From: Stutzerimonas stutzeri KOS6
GTDB lineage: Bacteria; Pseudomonadota; Gammaproteobacteria; Pseudomonadales; Pseudomonadaceae
Assembly (NCBI RefSeq): GCF_000307775.2
Contig: NZ_KK020675.1
Span: 809,281 to 873,280 of the forward strand
DNA length: 64,000 bases
Direction: 5' to 3'
The position numbers were made by a program, and so were the translations under genes. Under the pieces are notes generated by a model. That model saw only the letters and a program-made list of their open reading frames with translations, was not told the origin of the DNA and ran no database searches. This document shows positions 47,066-57,263 of the stretch, one piece after another (position 1 is the first letter of the stretch; each line of letters starts with the position of its first letter).

Positions 47066-48177
47066 GCGATGTGCGCACGTCCGACGACGAAACCACGGTG
47101 ACCACCGACGCTGGCGGCACCCCGCCCGAACCGCCGAAGACGATCCAGACCAGCCGTCGCGCAGTTGCGCTGATGAGCCTGGTCGCTGTGCTGGGTGTAC
47201 TCGCCATCCTCTACGCCTGGCAGCTCTGGCCATTCTCCAGCAGCCAGGTGACCACCGAGAACGCCTACGTGCGCGGGCAGCTCACCGTGCTGGCACCGCA
47301 GGTCGCCGGCTATGTCACCGAGGTGCGCGTGGAGGATTTCGAAACCGTGGAGAGCGGCGAGGTGCTGGTGCGCATCGACGACCGCCAGTACCGCCAGCGG
47401 GTCGCCCAGCGCCGTGCCGAACGCGACGCCGCGCGCTTCGGACTGGAGAACCTGGATCAGCAACTGGCCGCCGACCGTGCCACCGTGCTCGCCCGCCGCG
47501 CCGACCTGTTCGCCGCCGAGGCCGAACAGGCCCGGGCACAAGCCGACGAGCGCCGGGTCGATGAACTCGCCGAACGCGGCTCGGTATCCATTCGCGAGCG
47601 TGACCAGACCCGCGCCAGTGCCCGCGCCGCTGCGGCCAACGTCCGCAAGGCCCGTGCCGCCATCGAGATCGCCGAGCAGACGCTCAAGGCCAGCGGCATT
47701 TCCCGTGGCGGCCTCGAAGCGCAAGTGCAGATCGCCGAGGCGACCCTGCGCCAGGCCGAGATCGATCTCGCCAACACCGCAATCATCGCGCCAAGCGCTG
47801 GGCGCGTCAGCGAAGTGGGCGTACGCCTGGGCCAGTACGTCTCGGCTGGCTCTCAACTACTCTTCCTGGTGCCGCCGAAGCTCTGGGTGATCGCCAATTA
47901 CAAAGAGACGCAGACGGTCCACATGCGCCCCGGCCAGCCGGTGTCCTTCGAGGTCGATGCGCTGGACGGGGCGCGCCTGACCGGGCGGGTCGAACGTCTC
48001 GCACCGGCCACCGGCTCGGAATTCAGCGTGCTGCGTCCCGACAATGCCACCGGCAACTTCACCAAGGTGGTTCAGCGACTGCCTGTGCGCATCGCCATAG
48101 ACCCCGACCAGCCGCTGGCCGAGCGCTTGCGCCCGGGCCTGTCGGTGGTCACCCACGTGGATACCACAGCGCGATGA
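47062..48177 (+). CDS. HlyD/EmrA-type membrane fusion protein
   Basis: This is a periplasmic adaptor of 371 residues with one N-terminal TM helix at about 33-55 (AVALMSLVAVLGVLAILYAWQLWPF). The lipoyl/biotinyl half (VTTENAYVRGQLTVLAPQVAGYVTEVRVEDFETVESGEVLVRIDD) follows. A coiled-coil hairpin at about 110-215, rich in Ala, Arg and Glu (RVAQRRAERDAARF...), and a beta-barrel (IIAPSAGRVSEVGVRLGQYVSAGSQLLFLVPP) follow. The ATG overlaps the stop of the upstream pump gene (ATGA), and its stop overlaps the next ATG. It links the inner pump to the outer channel. Confidence 0.92.
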   Translation: MSDVRTSDDETTVTTDAGGTPPEPPKTIQTSRRAVALMSLVAVLGVLAILYAWQLWPFSSSQVTTENAYVRGQLTVLAPQVAGYVTEVRVEDFETVESGEVLVRIDDRQYRQRVAQRRAERDAARFGLENLDQQLAADRATVLARRADLFAAEAEQARAQADERRVDELAERGSVSIRERDQTRASARAAAANVRKARAAIEIAEQTLKASGISRGGLEAQVQIAEATLRQAEIDLANTAIIAPSAGRVSEVGVRLGQYVSAGSQLLFLVPPKLWVIANYKETQTVHMRPGQPVSFEVDALDGARLTGRVERLAPATGSEFSVLRPDNATGNFTKVVQRLPVRIAIDPDQPLAERLRPGLSVVTHVDTTAR

Positions 48178-49562
48178 AGGTGCATGGCCTGCTCGCCACC
48201 CTCGTGCTCGCGTTGCTGTGTGCCTGCGCACCCCATCGCGAACCTTTGCCGGAGAAGGCACGGGTGGATGACATTCCCGCGCAGTGGCGGCTGCCGGCCA
48301 ATGGCGCAGCACCCGTCGGGCAATGGTGGCAGGGCTTCGATGATCCCGCCCTGGCGACACTGGTCGAGCGTGCGCTGGTACGCAATACCGACCTGTTGAT
48401 CGGCGCCGAACGCCTGGACGCCGCGCGGGAGCAGATCCGTCTGTCGCGTGCCGCCCTGCTGCCAAGCCTGGATGCGGTGTTCGGGCTCGAACGCAATCAG
48501 GAGCTCGGTCCCTTCGGCCCGACCCGCGCCAGCGCCGCCCAGCCTGGCCTGCAGCTCAGCTACGAGGCCGACCTCTGGGGCCGACTCGCGCGCCTGCGCC
48601 AGGTCGCCACGCTGCAGTACCAGGCCTCCGAGGCCGAGCAACAGACCCTGCGGCTGGCCGTGGCCGCTACCATCGCCCAGGGCTATGTCGCGCTGCTGTC
48701 ACTGGATCGCCAGCTGGCGCTGACCCGTGAAACCGTCCAGTCGCGGCGGGCGGCGCTGAGCGTCGCCGAGGATCGTGCACGGATGGGCTACACCTCCGAA
48801 CTGGAGCTGACCCAGGCGCGCTCCGAATACGAGGCGACCGCCCAGCTGGTACCGCAACTGGAGCAGGCCATCGTCGAGCAGGAGCATGCCCTGCGCCGGC
48901 TGACCGGAGACCTGCCTGGGCCGGTCGCACGCGGCACCCTGGCGGCGCTGCACCCGCCACCGGTGCCAGGCAGCCTGCCATCGACCTTGCTGCGCCAGCG
49001 ACCGGACATGTATCAGGCCGAGCGACAATTGGCCGCCAGCGACCGCTTCCTCGACAGCGAGCGCGACCGTTTCCTGCCGCGGGTGCAACTTTCGGCGAGC
49101 CTCGGGCGCCTCTATGTGAATGCGCTGGACTACGATCCGCTGACGGTCTGGAGCCTGGGCGCCAGCATGCTCGCGCCGCTGTTCGATGGGCAACGGCTCG
49201 AAGCCGGTGTGGCACTGGCCACGGCCGAGCGCAACCAGGCAGCCTACGCCTATCGTGCTGCCGTGCTCGGCGCCTTCAGCGAGGTCGAGAACGCCCTTTC
49301 CGGCCTCGACCGCCTCGCCAGCCAGAGCGCGCGCGTCAAGGCGCGCCGCAATGTCCTTGCGCGCTCGCTGGAAATCGCCGAGGACCGCTATCACGGCGGC
49401 TATTCATCCTATCTGGAAGCGCTCGATGCCCAGCGCAATCTGTTCGACACCGAACTGGCCGAGGTGCAGTTGCAGGAGGCCCGGCTCAACCAGCTGATCC
49501 AGCTCTACCGCGCCCTGGGCGGCGGCTGGCAAGCACCGAAGCAGGCGGCTGCCGAACGCTGA
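48174..49562 (+). CDS. efflux outer membrane factor (NodT/OprM family lipoprotein)
   Basis: This is an outer membrane lipoprotein of 462 residues. The signal is VHGLLATLVLALLCAC, with lipid Cys at residue 18. It has two OEP repeats. The segments VGQWWQGFDDPALATLVERALVRNTDL and LSYEADLWGRLARLRQ mark the first; RPDMYQAERQLAASDRFLDSERDRFLPRVQLSAS and AYRAAVLGAFSEVENALSGLDRLASQ mark the second. It is translationally coupled (ATGA) to the adaptor, completing a tripartite EmrAB-OMF pump. The substrate is unknown. Confidence 0.92.
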   Translation: MKVHGLLATLVLALLCACAPHREPLPEKARVDDIPAQWRLPANGAAPVGQWWQGFDDPALATLVERALVRNTDLLIGAERLDAAREQIRLSRAALLPSLDAVFGLERNQELGPFGPTRASAAQPGLQLSYEADLWGRLARLRQVATLQYQASEAEQQTLRLAVAATIAQGYVALLSLDRQLALTRETVQSRRAALSVAEDRARMGYTSELELTQARSEYEATAQLVPQLEQAIVEQEHALRRLTGDLPGPVARGTLAALHPPPVPGSLPSTLLRQRPDMYQAERQLAASDRFLDSERDRFLPRVQLSASLGRLYVNALDYDPLTVWSLGASMLAPLFDGQRLEAGVALATAERNQAAYAYRAAVLGAFSEVENALSGLDRLASQSARVKARRNVLARSLEIAEDRYHGGYSSYLEALDAQRNLFDTELAEVQLQEARLNQLIQLYRALGGGWQAPKQAAAER

Positions 49563-49601
49563 ACCGGGCGTGCCAACCGATGCTCGGGCGACGACTCACG
49601 C

Positions 49602-49626
49602 AAAAACGCCAGCAAGCGCTGGCGTT
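49602..49626 (-). terminator. rho-independent terminator downstream of the DUF2383-type gene
   Basis: AACGCCAGC (49605-49613) and GCTGGCGTT (49618-49626) form a perfect 9-bp stem around a 4-nt loop. On the minus strand it runs into TTTTTG, as for an intrinsic terminator of the minus-strand gene ending at 49654. On the plus strand the T-run is poor, but it could also stop the convergent efflux operon. Confidence 0.75.
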
Positions 49627-49653
49627 CTGCAAATCCGGCTTGCCAGGTAGTGG

Positions 49654-50106
49654 TCAGCCGCGCGCTCGCGCTGCATCACGCAGCGCCTTGACCTGGTCGT
49701 GGTTGCGCTGCACGCCCTGGTACTGGCGCTCGACGACGATGCGCACCTCGGCCGGAAGGTCCTTCTCCAACGCCTTGCGATAGCTCTTCACCGCCACATC
49801 CTCGCCACGCTCGCACTCGTTGAGAATGGCCTCGTCATCCTTGCCGGTGATCATCGACTTGAGATCGACCCACCGCCGGTGCATGTCGGCAGCCATGCTG
49901 GTGCTGTCTTCCGCATCGCCGCCCATCGAGCGAACCAGCTGCTGCAGCTCGGCGGCAGCCGTGGCGCAGTCGCGCGAGCGCTGGTTCATGGTGCTCTTGA
50001 GCTGAGGATCGCGCAGGTCCTCGGCGCATTCGAGAAAGCCCTTCTCGCCATCCTTGCAGGTTTCTATCAGGTCGTTGAGCACGGAAACCGTCTCTTTCAT
50101 ATCCAT
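49654..50106 (-). CDS. PA2169-like four-helix-bundle protein (DUF2383)
   Basis: This is a soluble protein of about 150 residues, predicted as a four-helix bundle of ferritin-like kind. It has EETVSVLNDLIETCKDGEKGF-like ETVSVLNDLIETCKDGEKGF at the start, NQRSRDCATAAAELQQLVRSMGG, MAADMHRRWVDLKSMITGKDDEAILNECERGEDVAVKSY, and RQYQGVQRNHDQVKALRDAAR at the end. The PA2169/DUF2383 family is linked to stress and envelope responses in pseudomonads, with unknown function. Of three close ATGs (50109, 50106, 50100) I took 50106, with AGGAGG 6 nt upstream. Confidence 0.8.
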   Translation of the reverse strand: MDMKETVSVLNDLIETCKDGEKGFLECAEDLRDPQLKSTMNQRSRDCATAAAELQQLVRSMGGDAEDSTSMAADMHRRWVDLKSMITGKDDEAILNECERGEDVAVKSYRKALEKDLPAEVRIVVERQYQGVQRNHDQVKALRDAARARG

Positions 50107-50277
50107 CATTTGCCTCCTGTCAGGTCGACTCGGGAGAAACCGCAAGACTGCGGCCCGTGTTAGAAGTCGACTGCCAGGTGCGTCCAAAGGTTCAGCGAAA
50201 CCGCCCGAAGGTAGCCGCGGCAGCAGTTGGCTGGCACGGCATGCCATCACGGTTCGACGGCGCCGTCAGGTGGATGC

Positions 50278-51066
50278 CTACGCAGCCGGCGCCAGCCTGA
50301 CCCAGGTCGGCGCATGATCGCTGGCGTGCACCTGGTCGCGTACCCAGCGATCCACCCCGGCGTCCTGCAGTCTCGGCACCAGGTCCGGACTGAGCAGCAG
50401 GTGGTCGATGCGCAGACCGGAGTTTTTCTGCCAGTGCTGGCGGAAGTAGTCCCAGAAGGTGTAGATGCGCTCCTCCGGATAGCGAGCGCGCAAGGCGTCG
50501 GTCCAGCCCTGCGCCAGAAGACGCTGGAAACATTCGCGGCTTTCCGGCTGCAGCAGCGCATCCTTTTTCCAGGAACGCGGGTCGTAGATGTCCTCGTCCG
50601 TCGGCACGACGTTGTAGTCGCCAGCCAGCACCACCGGGTGGCCGCTGTCGAGCAGGCCGGCGGCATGCTCGATGAAACGCTCGAACCAGCTCAGCTTGTA
50701 ATCGAATTTCGGCCCCGGCTGCGGGTTGCCGTTGGGCAGGTAGAGGCAGGCGACGATCACACCCTGCACGGCTGCTTCCAGGTAGCGGCTGTGGCTGTCA
50801 TCCCGATCGCCCGGCAGACCACGGCGGATCTCCAGCGGCTCGCAATCGCGGGCCAGAATCGCAACCCCGTTCCAGGATTTCTGCCCATGCCAGATGGCGC
50901 CATAGCCGGCTGCGCGGATGTCATCGATGGGAAAATCAGCGTCCTGTGCCTTGAGTTCCTGCAGGCAGACCACATCGGGCTGCTCGCGCGCCAGCCATTC
51001 GAGCAGATTGCCCCGGCGAGCACGGATGCCATTGATGTTGTAGGTAGCGATTTTCAGACTATCCAC
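50278..51066 (-). CDS. xth: exodeoxyribonuclease III
   Basis: ExoIII removes 3' nucleotides and cleaves DNA at abasic sites in base excision repair. The protein has 262 residues. The EEP-fold motifs are KIATYNINGIRAR, VVCLQELKAQD (metal Glu), GVAILARD, VVLAGDYNVVPTDEDIYDP (catalytic Asp and Asn), RIDHLLLSP and ASDHAPTWVRL (catalytic Asp-His). The usual ATG is replaced: I choose the GTG at 51066, with GAGAG upstream; a TTG at 51069 and a far ATG at 51099 are alternatives. Confidence 0.92.
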   Translation of the reverse strand: MDSLKIATYNINGIRARRGNLLEWLAREQPDVVCLQELKAQDADFPIDDIRAAGYGAIWHGQKSWNGVAILARDCEPLEIRRGLPGDRDDSHSRYLEAAVQGVIVACLYLPNGNPQPGPKFDYKLSWFERFIEHAAGLLDSGHPVVLAGDYNVVPTDEDIYDPRSWKKDALLQPESRECFQRLLAQGWTDALRARYPEERIYTFWDYFRQHWQKNSGLRIDHLLLSPDLVPRLQDAGVDRWVRDQVHASDHAPTWVRLAPAA

Positions 51067-51149
51067 AAGCGCGTCTCTCACAGGCGGTTGTATCCACATT
51101 AGCCGTGGCAGCGCAGTGAGGCTTCCCGATCCGGTACCAGTGATCGGAA

Positions 51150-52508
51150 TCAGACCGGCGTTTCGGCGAAACGCAGGGTGAGTTCGGTCATCTCCGCGTC
51201 GCTATGCACAACCACATCGCCGCCGTGCAGCTGCATGATCGAACGCACGATGGCCAACCCCAGGCCGCCGGAATCGCCCGGCTCGGCGCGTGACGGATCG
51301 CAGCGATAGAAGCGGTCGAACAGTCGCGGCAGGTGCTCTGCTGCAATCGGCGGCCCCAGATTGATCACGCTGACCGACCGCCAGCCAGCCCCTGAGCCGC
51401 TGACGATGCGCACCGGGCTGTCACTGGCGCCGTAGCGCAGCGCATTGGCCAGCAGGTTCGCCAGCGCCCGGCGAATCAGTTCGGGGTCGCCGCACAGCTC
51501 GCCCTCGGTTTGGTCGAGCAGCTGGATGCCGCGGTCTTCGGCGACGCCTTCGAAGTAGTCGCACAGTTGCTCGACCAGTGCCGGCAGTGCAAAGCATTGC
51601 CGTTCGATGGCCGCCGCCGGCTGCTCGGCACGGGCGAGGAACAGCATGCTGTCGATCATCCGCGCCAGGCGCTCGTACTCTTCCTGATTGGACACCAGCA
51701 GCGCGTGATAGGCCTCGGCATCGCGATCCCTGTGCAACAGCTGCTGGGTCTGGCCCATGAGATTGCCGAGCGGCGTGCGCATTTCATGGGCCAGGTCTTC
51801 GCTGAAGCGCGACAGCCGCGCGAAACCCTGTTCCAGCCGATCGAGCATCTGGTTCAGCGCGGCACGCAGCGGCTCCAGCTCGCTGGGCATGACCGACTCA
51901 TCGAGACGCAGATGCAGATGCTGCACATCGATGGCCAGCGCCTGGCGGGTCAGGTGCCGCACCGGGCGCAGCGCACGCCGGCTGATCAGCCAGCCGAGCA
52001 CGGACGCCAGCAGCGCCCCGAGGCTCAACGCCCACCATAGCTTCACACGGTAGGCCGCGAGCATCTGTTCGCGCTCGGCAAGCATGCGCCCGGCCACCAG
52101 CGTCAGCCCCGCCTCGCCCGGCAGCCGCCGCCAGGCCAGTCGCGCTCCATCAGTATCGGTCAGCTCCGCTGCGGCGCTGGCCGGCAATGTCGGAATGGGC
52201 AACCGCGCCGGGTTGATCTCGATCAGCGCGCGCCCCTGAGCGTCGAGCAACCAGAGCAGGCTGTCGCGATTGCCCAGCATGTTTTCGTAAAGCTGCGGAC
52301 GTTGCCGTAGCGCCTCGACGCTCGCGCTGTCTTCGAGCAAGGCCTGCATGCGCTCCAGCCGACCGAGCAGCGCCTGATCGTCGCGCCAGCTGATTTCCCG
52401 TTCCAGCGAGCGGTACAGATACAGGCCGATGGCACCGAGCAGCACCACTGCGACCAGGGCGAAAGCGACGGCCAGGCGCAGGCTTAGCGAACGCGGCGAC
52501 AGCCTCAC
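51150..52508 (-). CDS. sensor histidine kinase, heavy-metal/HprS-CusS type
   Basis: This inner membrane kinase has 452 residues. TM1 is at about 12-33, a short periplasmic domain at about 34-155, TM2 at about 156-176 ([19 protein letters not shown]), HAMP at about 177-230, the H-box [22 protein letters not shown] with phospho-His at residue 241, and ATP-binding boxes with [15 protein letters not shown] and [19 protein letters not shown]. The form fits CusS/IrlS/HprS kinases. It overlaps the response regulator by 4 nt (downstream of it). The gene pair is divergent from an HbpS-like and an exported HIUase-like gene, which resembles hprRS-hiuH of E. coli; ligand (copper or oxidant) is inference. 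Confidence 0.88.
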   Translation of the reverse strand: MRLSPRSLSLRLAVAFALVAVVLLGAIGLYLYRSLEREISWRDDQALLGRLERMQALLEDSASVEALRQRPQLYENMLGNRDSLLWLLDAQGRALIEINPARLPIPTLPASAAAELTDTDGARLAWRRLPGEAGLTLVAGRMLAEREQMLAAYRVKLWWALSLGALLASVLGWLISRRALRPVRHLTRQALAIDVQHLHLRLDESVMPSELEPLRAALNQMLDRLEQGFARLSRFSEDLAHEMRTPLGNLMGQTQQLLHRDRDAEAYHALLVSNQEEYERLARMIDSMLFLARAEQPAAAIERQCFALPALVEQLCDYFEGVAEDRGIQLLDQTEGELCGDPELIRRALANLLANALRYGASDSPVRIVSGSGAGWRSVSVINLGPPIAAEHLPRLFDRFYRCDPSRAEPGDSGGLGLAIVRSIMQLHGGDVVVHSDAEMTELTLRFAETPV

Positions 52509-53179
52509 GTTGCCGCCTCCAGCACATAGCCCATGCCGCGCACGGTGTGGATGAGCTTGAGCGGATAGGGATCGTCGACCTTGGCGCGCAGACGGCGGAT
52601 CGCCACGTCGACCACGTTGGTGTCGCTATCGAAATTCATCTGCCAGACCTGCGAGGCGATCTGCGCGCGGGACAGCACCTCGCCCTGGTGACTGAGCAAC
52701 AGATGTAGCAAGGCGAACTCCTTGTTGGTCAGGCTGATTCGCTCGCCCTGGCGGGTGACGCGGCGGCGCAGCAGGTCGAGCTCCAGGTCGGCGACATGGA
52801 AGCGTTCGACCTCGCGCGGCGGCCCACGGCGCAGCAGCGTGCGTACCCGTGCCAGCAGTTCGGCGTAGGAGAACGGCTTGACCAGATAGTCGTCGGCGCC
52901 CAGCTCCAACCCGCGCACACGGTCTTCCACCGCATCGCGCGCCGTCAGGAACAGCACCGGCGTATGCGCCGAACGCTGGCGCACCACCTGCACCAGCTGC
53001 CAACCATCGAGCCCCGGCAGCATGACGTCGAGGATCACCAGGTCGAACGGCTCCTCCTCGATCAGGTGTTTGCCATCGACGCCATTGCGCGCGACCTCCA
53101 CCCGATAGCCGGATTCCTCGAGACCGCGCTTGAGGTAGTCAGCCGTCTTGGCCTCGTCCTCCACCACCAGAATTCGCAT
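52505..53179 (-). CDS. OmpR-family response regulator (CusR/HprR/CopR type)
   Basis: This regulator has 224 residues. The receiver domain has acidic residues E7/D8, phospho-Asp D51 ([14 protein letters not shown]), the Thr in [27 protein letters not shown] and the conserved Lys. The winged-helix effector domain includes [53 protein letters not shown]. The start at 53179 has AGGTGA upstream. The palindrome CATTAC/GTAATG at 53232-53249 lies between it and the divergent HbpS-like gene and is a good candidate for its target. It forms an operon with the kinase gene. Confidence 0.9.
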   Translation of the reverse strand: MRILVVEDEAKTADYLKRGLEESGYRVEVARNGVDGKHLIEEEPFDLVILDVMLPGLDGWQLVQVVRQRSAHTPVLFLTARDAVEDRVRGLELGADDYLVKPFSYAELLARVRTLLRRGPPREVERFHVADLELDLLRRRVTRQGERISLTNKEFALLHLLLSHQGEVLSRAQIASQVWQMNFDSDTNVVDVAIRRLRAKVDDPYPLKLIHTVRGMGYVLEAAT

Positions 53180-53231
53180 CGGATCACCTCGCTGATGGCG
53201 CATAGGTTATGGGAGCCGCCGTACTGCAAGC

Positions 53232-53249
53232 CATTACAAAAGCGTAATG
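53232..53249. promoter_or_regulatory. CATTACAAAAGCGTAATG box, candidate response-regulator site
   Basis: The arms CATTAC and GTAATG are perfectly inverted around six bases, midway between the divergent regulator gene and the HbpS-like gene. As I recall, HprR and CusR of E. coli and CopR of pseudomonads use boxes of the form CATTACAA-nn-TTGTAATG; this site has two mismatches to it. It could serve both promoters. Confidence 0.6.
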
Positions 53250-53321
53250 CGCAGGCAACGGTTCTGATCGGCAGGCATCGGCACCATGCGCCCCGAAGCT
53301 CAGCCACCCAAGGAAACCGAC

Positions 53322-53825
53322 ATGCGTATCGCAGCCACACTGTCATTGCTGACCCTGGCATTACTTACCCCGGCCCTAAGTGCCAACGCCACCACGCCGG
53401 CACCGCTCACCCAGCAGAACGTATCGCTGTCCCTGGCCGACGGGCTGATCCAGGCCACGCTGGACCAGTGCCACGCGGAAAACCGCACGGCAGTGGTCGC
53501 GGTGGTCGATCGCGGCGGCAACCTGGTCGCCCTGCGCCGCGACGACAACGTCGGCCCGCACAACACCCTTGCGGCGCAGCGCAAGGCCTACACCGCGCTG
53601 TCGAGCAAGACCCCGACCCGTCTGTTCGCCGAGCGCGCCGCCGCTACGCCGGACGCCGCCAACCTCAACACGCTGGATGAGCTGTTGCTGCTCGGCGGTG
53701 GCGTGCCGCTGAAGGTCGGCGACGAGGTGATCGGTGCCATCGGCGTGGCCGGCGCTGGCGGTGCCAGGAACGACGAGGCCTGCGCCGTGGCCGCCATCGA
53801 AAAACTGCTGCCCTCCTCCCACTGA
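53322..53825 (+). CDS. exported HbpS/GlcG-like heme-binding family protein
   Basis: This protein of 167 residues has a signal peptide (IAATLSLLTLALLTPALSAN, cleavage near residue 21-23). The mature part is the DUF336 fold of GlcG/HbpS: LSLADGLIQATLDQCHAENRTAVVAVVDRGGNLVALRRDDNVGPHNTLAAQRKAYTA, then GGGVPLKVGDEVIGAIGVAGAGGARNDEACA. Members bind heme or redox-active ligands; HbpS of Streptomyces takes part in oxidative stress sensing with a two-component system. Here it is divergent from a two-component system and 16 nt before the exported HIUase-like gene. Binding of heme is not shown by the sequence. Confidence 0.82.
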   Translation: MRIAATLSLLTLALLTPALSANATTPAPLTQQNVSLSLADGLIQATLDQCHAENRTAVVAVVDRGGNLVALRRDDNVGPHNTLAAQRKAYTALSSKTPTRLFAERAAATPDAANLNTLDELLLLGGGVPLKVGDEVIGAIGVAGAGGARNDEACAVAAIEKLLPSSH

Positions 53826-53841
53826 AGAAAAGGAAAACACC

Positions 53842-54252
53842 ATGAAAGCACTACGTTCAATCGCCGCCGGCTTGATGCTCAGCGGCCTGTCCGGTCTGAC
53901 CCTGGCCGCTGGCAACCCGCTCAGCGTGCATGTGCTGAATCTGGAAAGCGGCCTGCCGTCAGCGGACGTGCGCGTCACCCTGGAGCAACGTCAGGGTGAC
54001 ACCTGGAAATCACTCAACAGCGGCGAAACCAACGCGCAGGGCCGCATCACCGCGCTGTATCCAGAAGGCAAGGCGTTGGAGAAAGGCATCTACCGCGTCA
54101 CCTTCATGACTGGCGACTGGTTCGCCACGCAGAAGGCCAGCACCTTTTTCCCCGAAGTTCCGGTGATCTTCGAAACCGATGGCAGCGTCGAGCACTACCA
54201 CATCCCGCTGCTGCTGAGTCCCTACGGCTTCTCCACCTACCGCGGCAACTGA
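53842..54252 (+). CDS. exported 5-hydroxyisourate hydrolase-like protein
   Basis: This protein of 136 residues has a signal peptide (SIAAGLMLSGLSGLTLAAG, cleavage after LAA near residue 23), unlike the cytoplasmic HiuH encoded at 29791. The transthyretin-like domain keeps the His in LSVHVLNLESGLPS, the Arg in GETNAQGRITALYP and HYHIPLLLSPYGFS. However, the last residue is Asn (YRGN), whereas true HIUases end in YRGS or YRGT. So it may be a periplasmic HIUase as in E. coli HiuH, or have a changed activity. It is 16 nt after the HbpS-like gene with AAGGAAA before the ATG. Confidence 0.82.
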   Translation: MKALRSIAAGLMLSGLSGLTLAAGNPLSVHVLNLESGLPSADVRVTLEQRQGDTWKSLNSGETNAQGRITALYPEGKALEKGIYRVTFMTGDWFATQKASTFFPEVPVIFETDGSVEHYHIPLLLSPYGFSTYRGN

Positions 54253-54257
54253 GCCGC

Positions 54258-55166
54258 TCAGCGCACTTCCCAGTAGCCCGGTGCGTTGTAGATGGCCTTT
54301 AGGTAGTCGATGAAGAAGCGCACCTTGGCCGGCAGGTAGCGCTGCTGCGGATACACCGCCTGGATGTCGTAGGCGGGCAAGGCGTACTCGTCGAGTACCG
54401 TCACCAGCTCGCCGCGCTTGAGCTCGGCCTGGATCTCCCAGGTCGAGCGCCAGCCGATCCCCAGGCCCTGCTTGACCCAGTCGAACAGCAGCTCACCGTC
54501 ATTGCAGTCCAGATTGCCGGCCACGCGGATCGCCACCTGGCGAGCGTCGCGCAGGAAGGTCCAGCCACGCTGCTGGCCACCCTGCAGATTGAAGGCGAGG
54601 CAGTTGTGCTGCGCCAGCTCCTCCAGCGTTGTCGGCGTGCCGTAACGGGCGAAGTATTCCGGCGAACCGCAGACCACCCGCCGATTGGGAAACAGCCGCA
54701 CCGCCACGTAGTTGGGGTCGGTCACCTCGCCGATGCGAATACCCATGTCGTAACCATGGCGCACCAGGTCGACCACGCTATCGGTGAAGTTGAACGACAG
54801 CTGCAGGTCCGGGTAACGCGCCTGGAATGCCGGCGCGTGCGGACCGATATGCCGGCGACCGAAGGCGGCCGGTGCCGAGACCACCAGATGGCCGCGCACC
54901 GAGGTACGGTCATGGCTGATGCTGGCATCCACTTCGTCGAAGTCCCTGAGCAGCCCGCGTGCGCGCTCCAGGTACTGCTCGCCCAGATCGGTCAGTGACA
55001 GACCGCGGGTCGAGCGGTGCATCAGTTTCACCCCCAGATGGCGTTCCAGTGCATCCAGGCGCCGCCCCATCACCACCGGCGTGACGTTCTCCTTGTGCGC
55101 CGCCGCGGCGAAGCTGCCGCAATCGGCCACCAGGACGAAGCTGCGCAAAGTTGTATAACGGTCCAT
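54258..55166 (-). CDS. LysR-family transcriptional regulator
   Basis: This regulator has 302 residues. The N-terminal HTH is [70 protein letters not shown] in the LysR pattern (two-part, not repeated here at length). A CrgA-type ligand domain follows at about 90-295. It is divergent from gcl with a 116-nt gap and is likely its regulator. An inverted repeat TCGATA-N7-TATCGA at 55167-55185 overlaps its own ribosome site and another TATCGA half lies at 55254, which may be the operator. The start at 55166 follows AGGAG. Confidence 0.88.
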   Translation of the reverse strand: MDRYTTLRSFVLVADCGSFAAAAHKENVTPVVMGRRLDALERHLGVKLMHRSTRGLSLTDLGEQYLERARGLLRDFDEVDASISHDRTSVRGHLVVSAPAAFGRRHIGPHAPAFQARYPDLQLSFNFTDSVVDLVRHGYDMGIRIGEVTDPNYVAVRLFPNRRVVCGSPEYFARYGTPTTLEELAQHNCLAFNLQGGQQRGWTFLRDARQVAIRVAGNLDCNDGELLFDWVKQGLGIGWRSTWEIQAELKRGELVTVLDEYALPAYDIQAVYPQQRYLPAKVRFFIDYLKAIYNAPGYWEVR

Positions 55167-55185
55167 TCGATACTCCTGATATCGA
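55167..55185. promoter_or_regulatory. TCGATA-N7-TATCGA inverted repeat between LysR gene and gcl
   Basis: The arms TCGATA (55167-55172) and TATCGA (55180-55185) are perfectly inverted around 7 nt, close to LysR-type geometry (T-N11-A). It is directly upstream of the LysR start codon and includes its AGGAG. A second TATCGA half-site stands at 55254-55259, before gcl. Confidence 0.45.
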
Positions 55186-55282
55186 CAGAACTGAAGTCTC
55201 GGCCAATTCCACCTGCGATTCCAGCCCGGCATGCTTGAACCACTTAGAAAAACTATCGAATAAGAGTCAGGAGGAGCGATCC

Positions 55283-57064
<1,782 letters not shown>

Positions 57065-57080
57065 TGCATCCGTAAGCAAA

Positions 57081-57220
57081 CGCGTGGAAGACGCTTCGCG
57101 GTCTTCCACCCTACGCAAGTGAACGTAGGGTGGATGTCGCGAAGCACATCCACCGGACGCACCGGCGGGAGCGCTCCGAGTTTCCGCCAACGCTGAAGTA
57201 ACCACAGGGTGGATGTCGCG
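57081..57220 (+). repeat. cluster of intergenic palindromes between gcl and hyi
   Basis: GTGGAAGAC/GTCTTCCAC (57084-57109) and GGTGGATGT/ACATCCACC (57129-57154) are two perfect hairpins. CACCCTACG (57107-57115) can pair instead with CGTAGGGTG (57124-57132), bridging them. A partial copy of AGGGTGGATGTCGCG follows near 57206. It is a nested repeat array in the 199-nt gap, of a kind common in pseudomonads. Confidence 0.6.
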
Positions 57221-57263
57221 TCAGCCCCTCTACCCATTGTCCCTACAGACAAGGAGATTCACC

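Noticed and set aside
55151..55158. TTGTATAA near the LysR start as another GntR-type site
   Set aside because: It lies inside the LysR coding region and has only one half of the palindrome.
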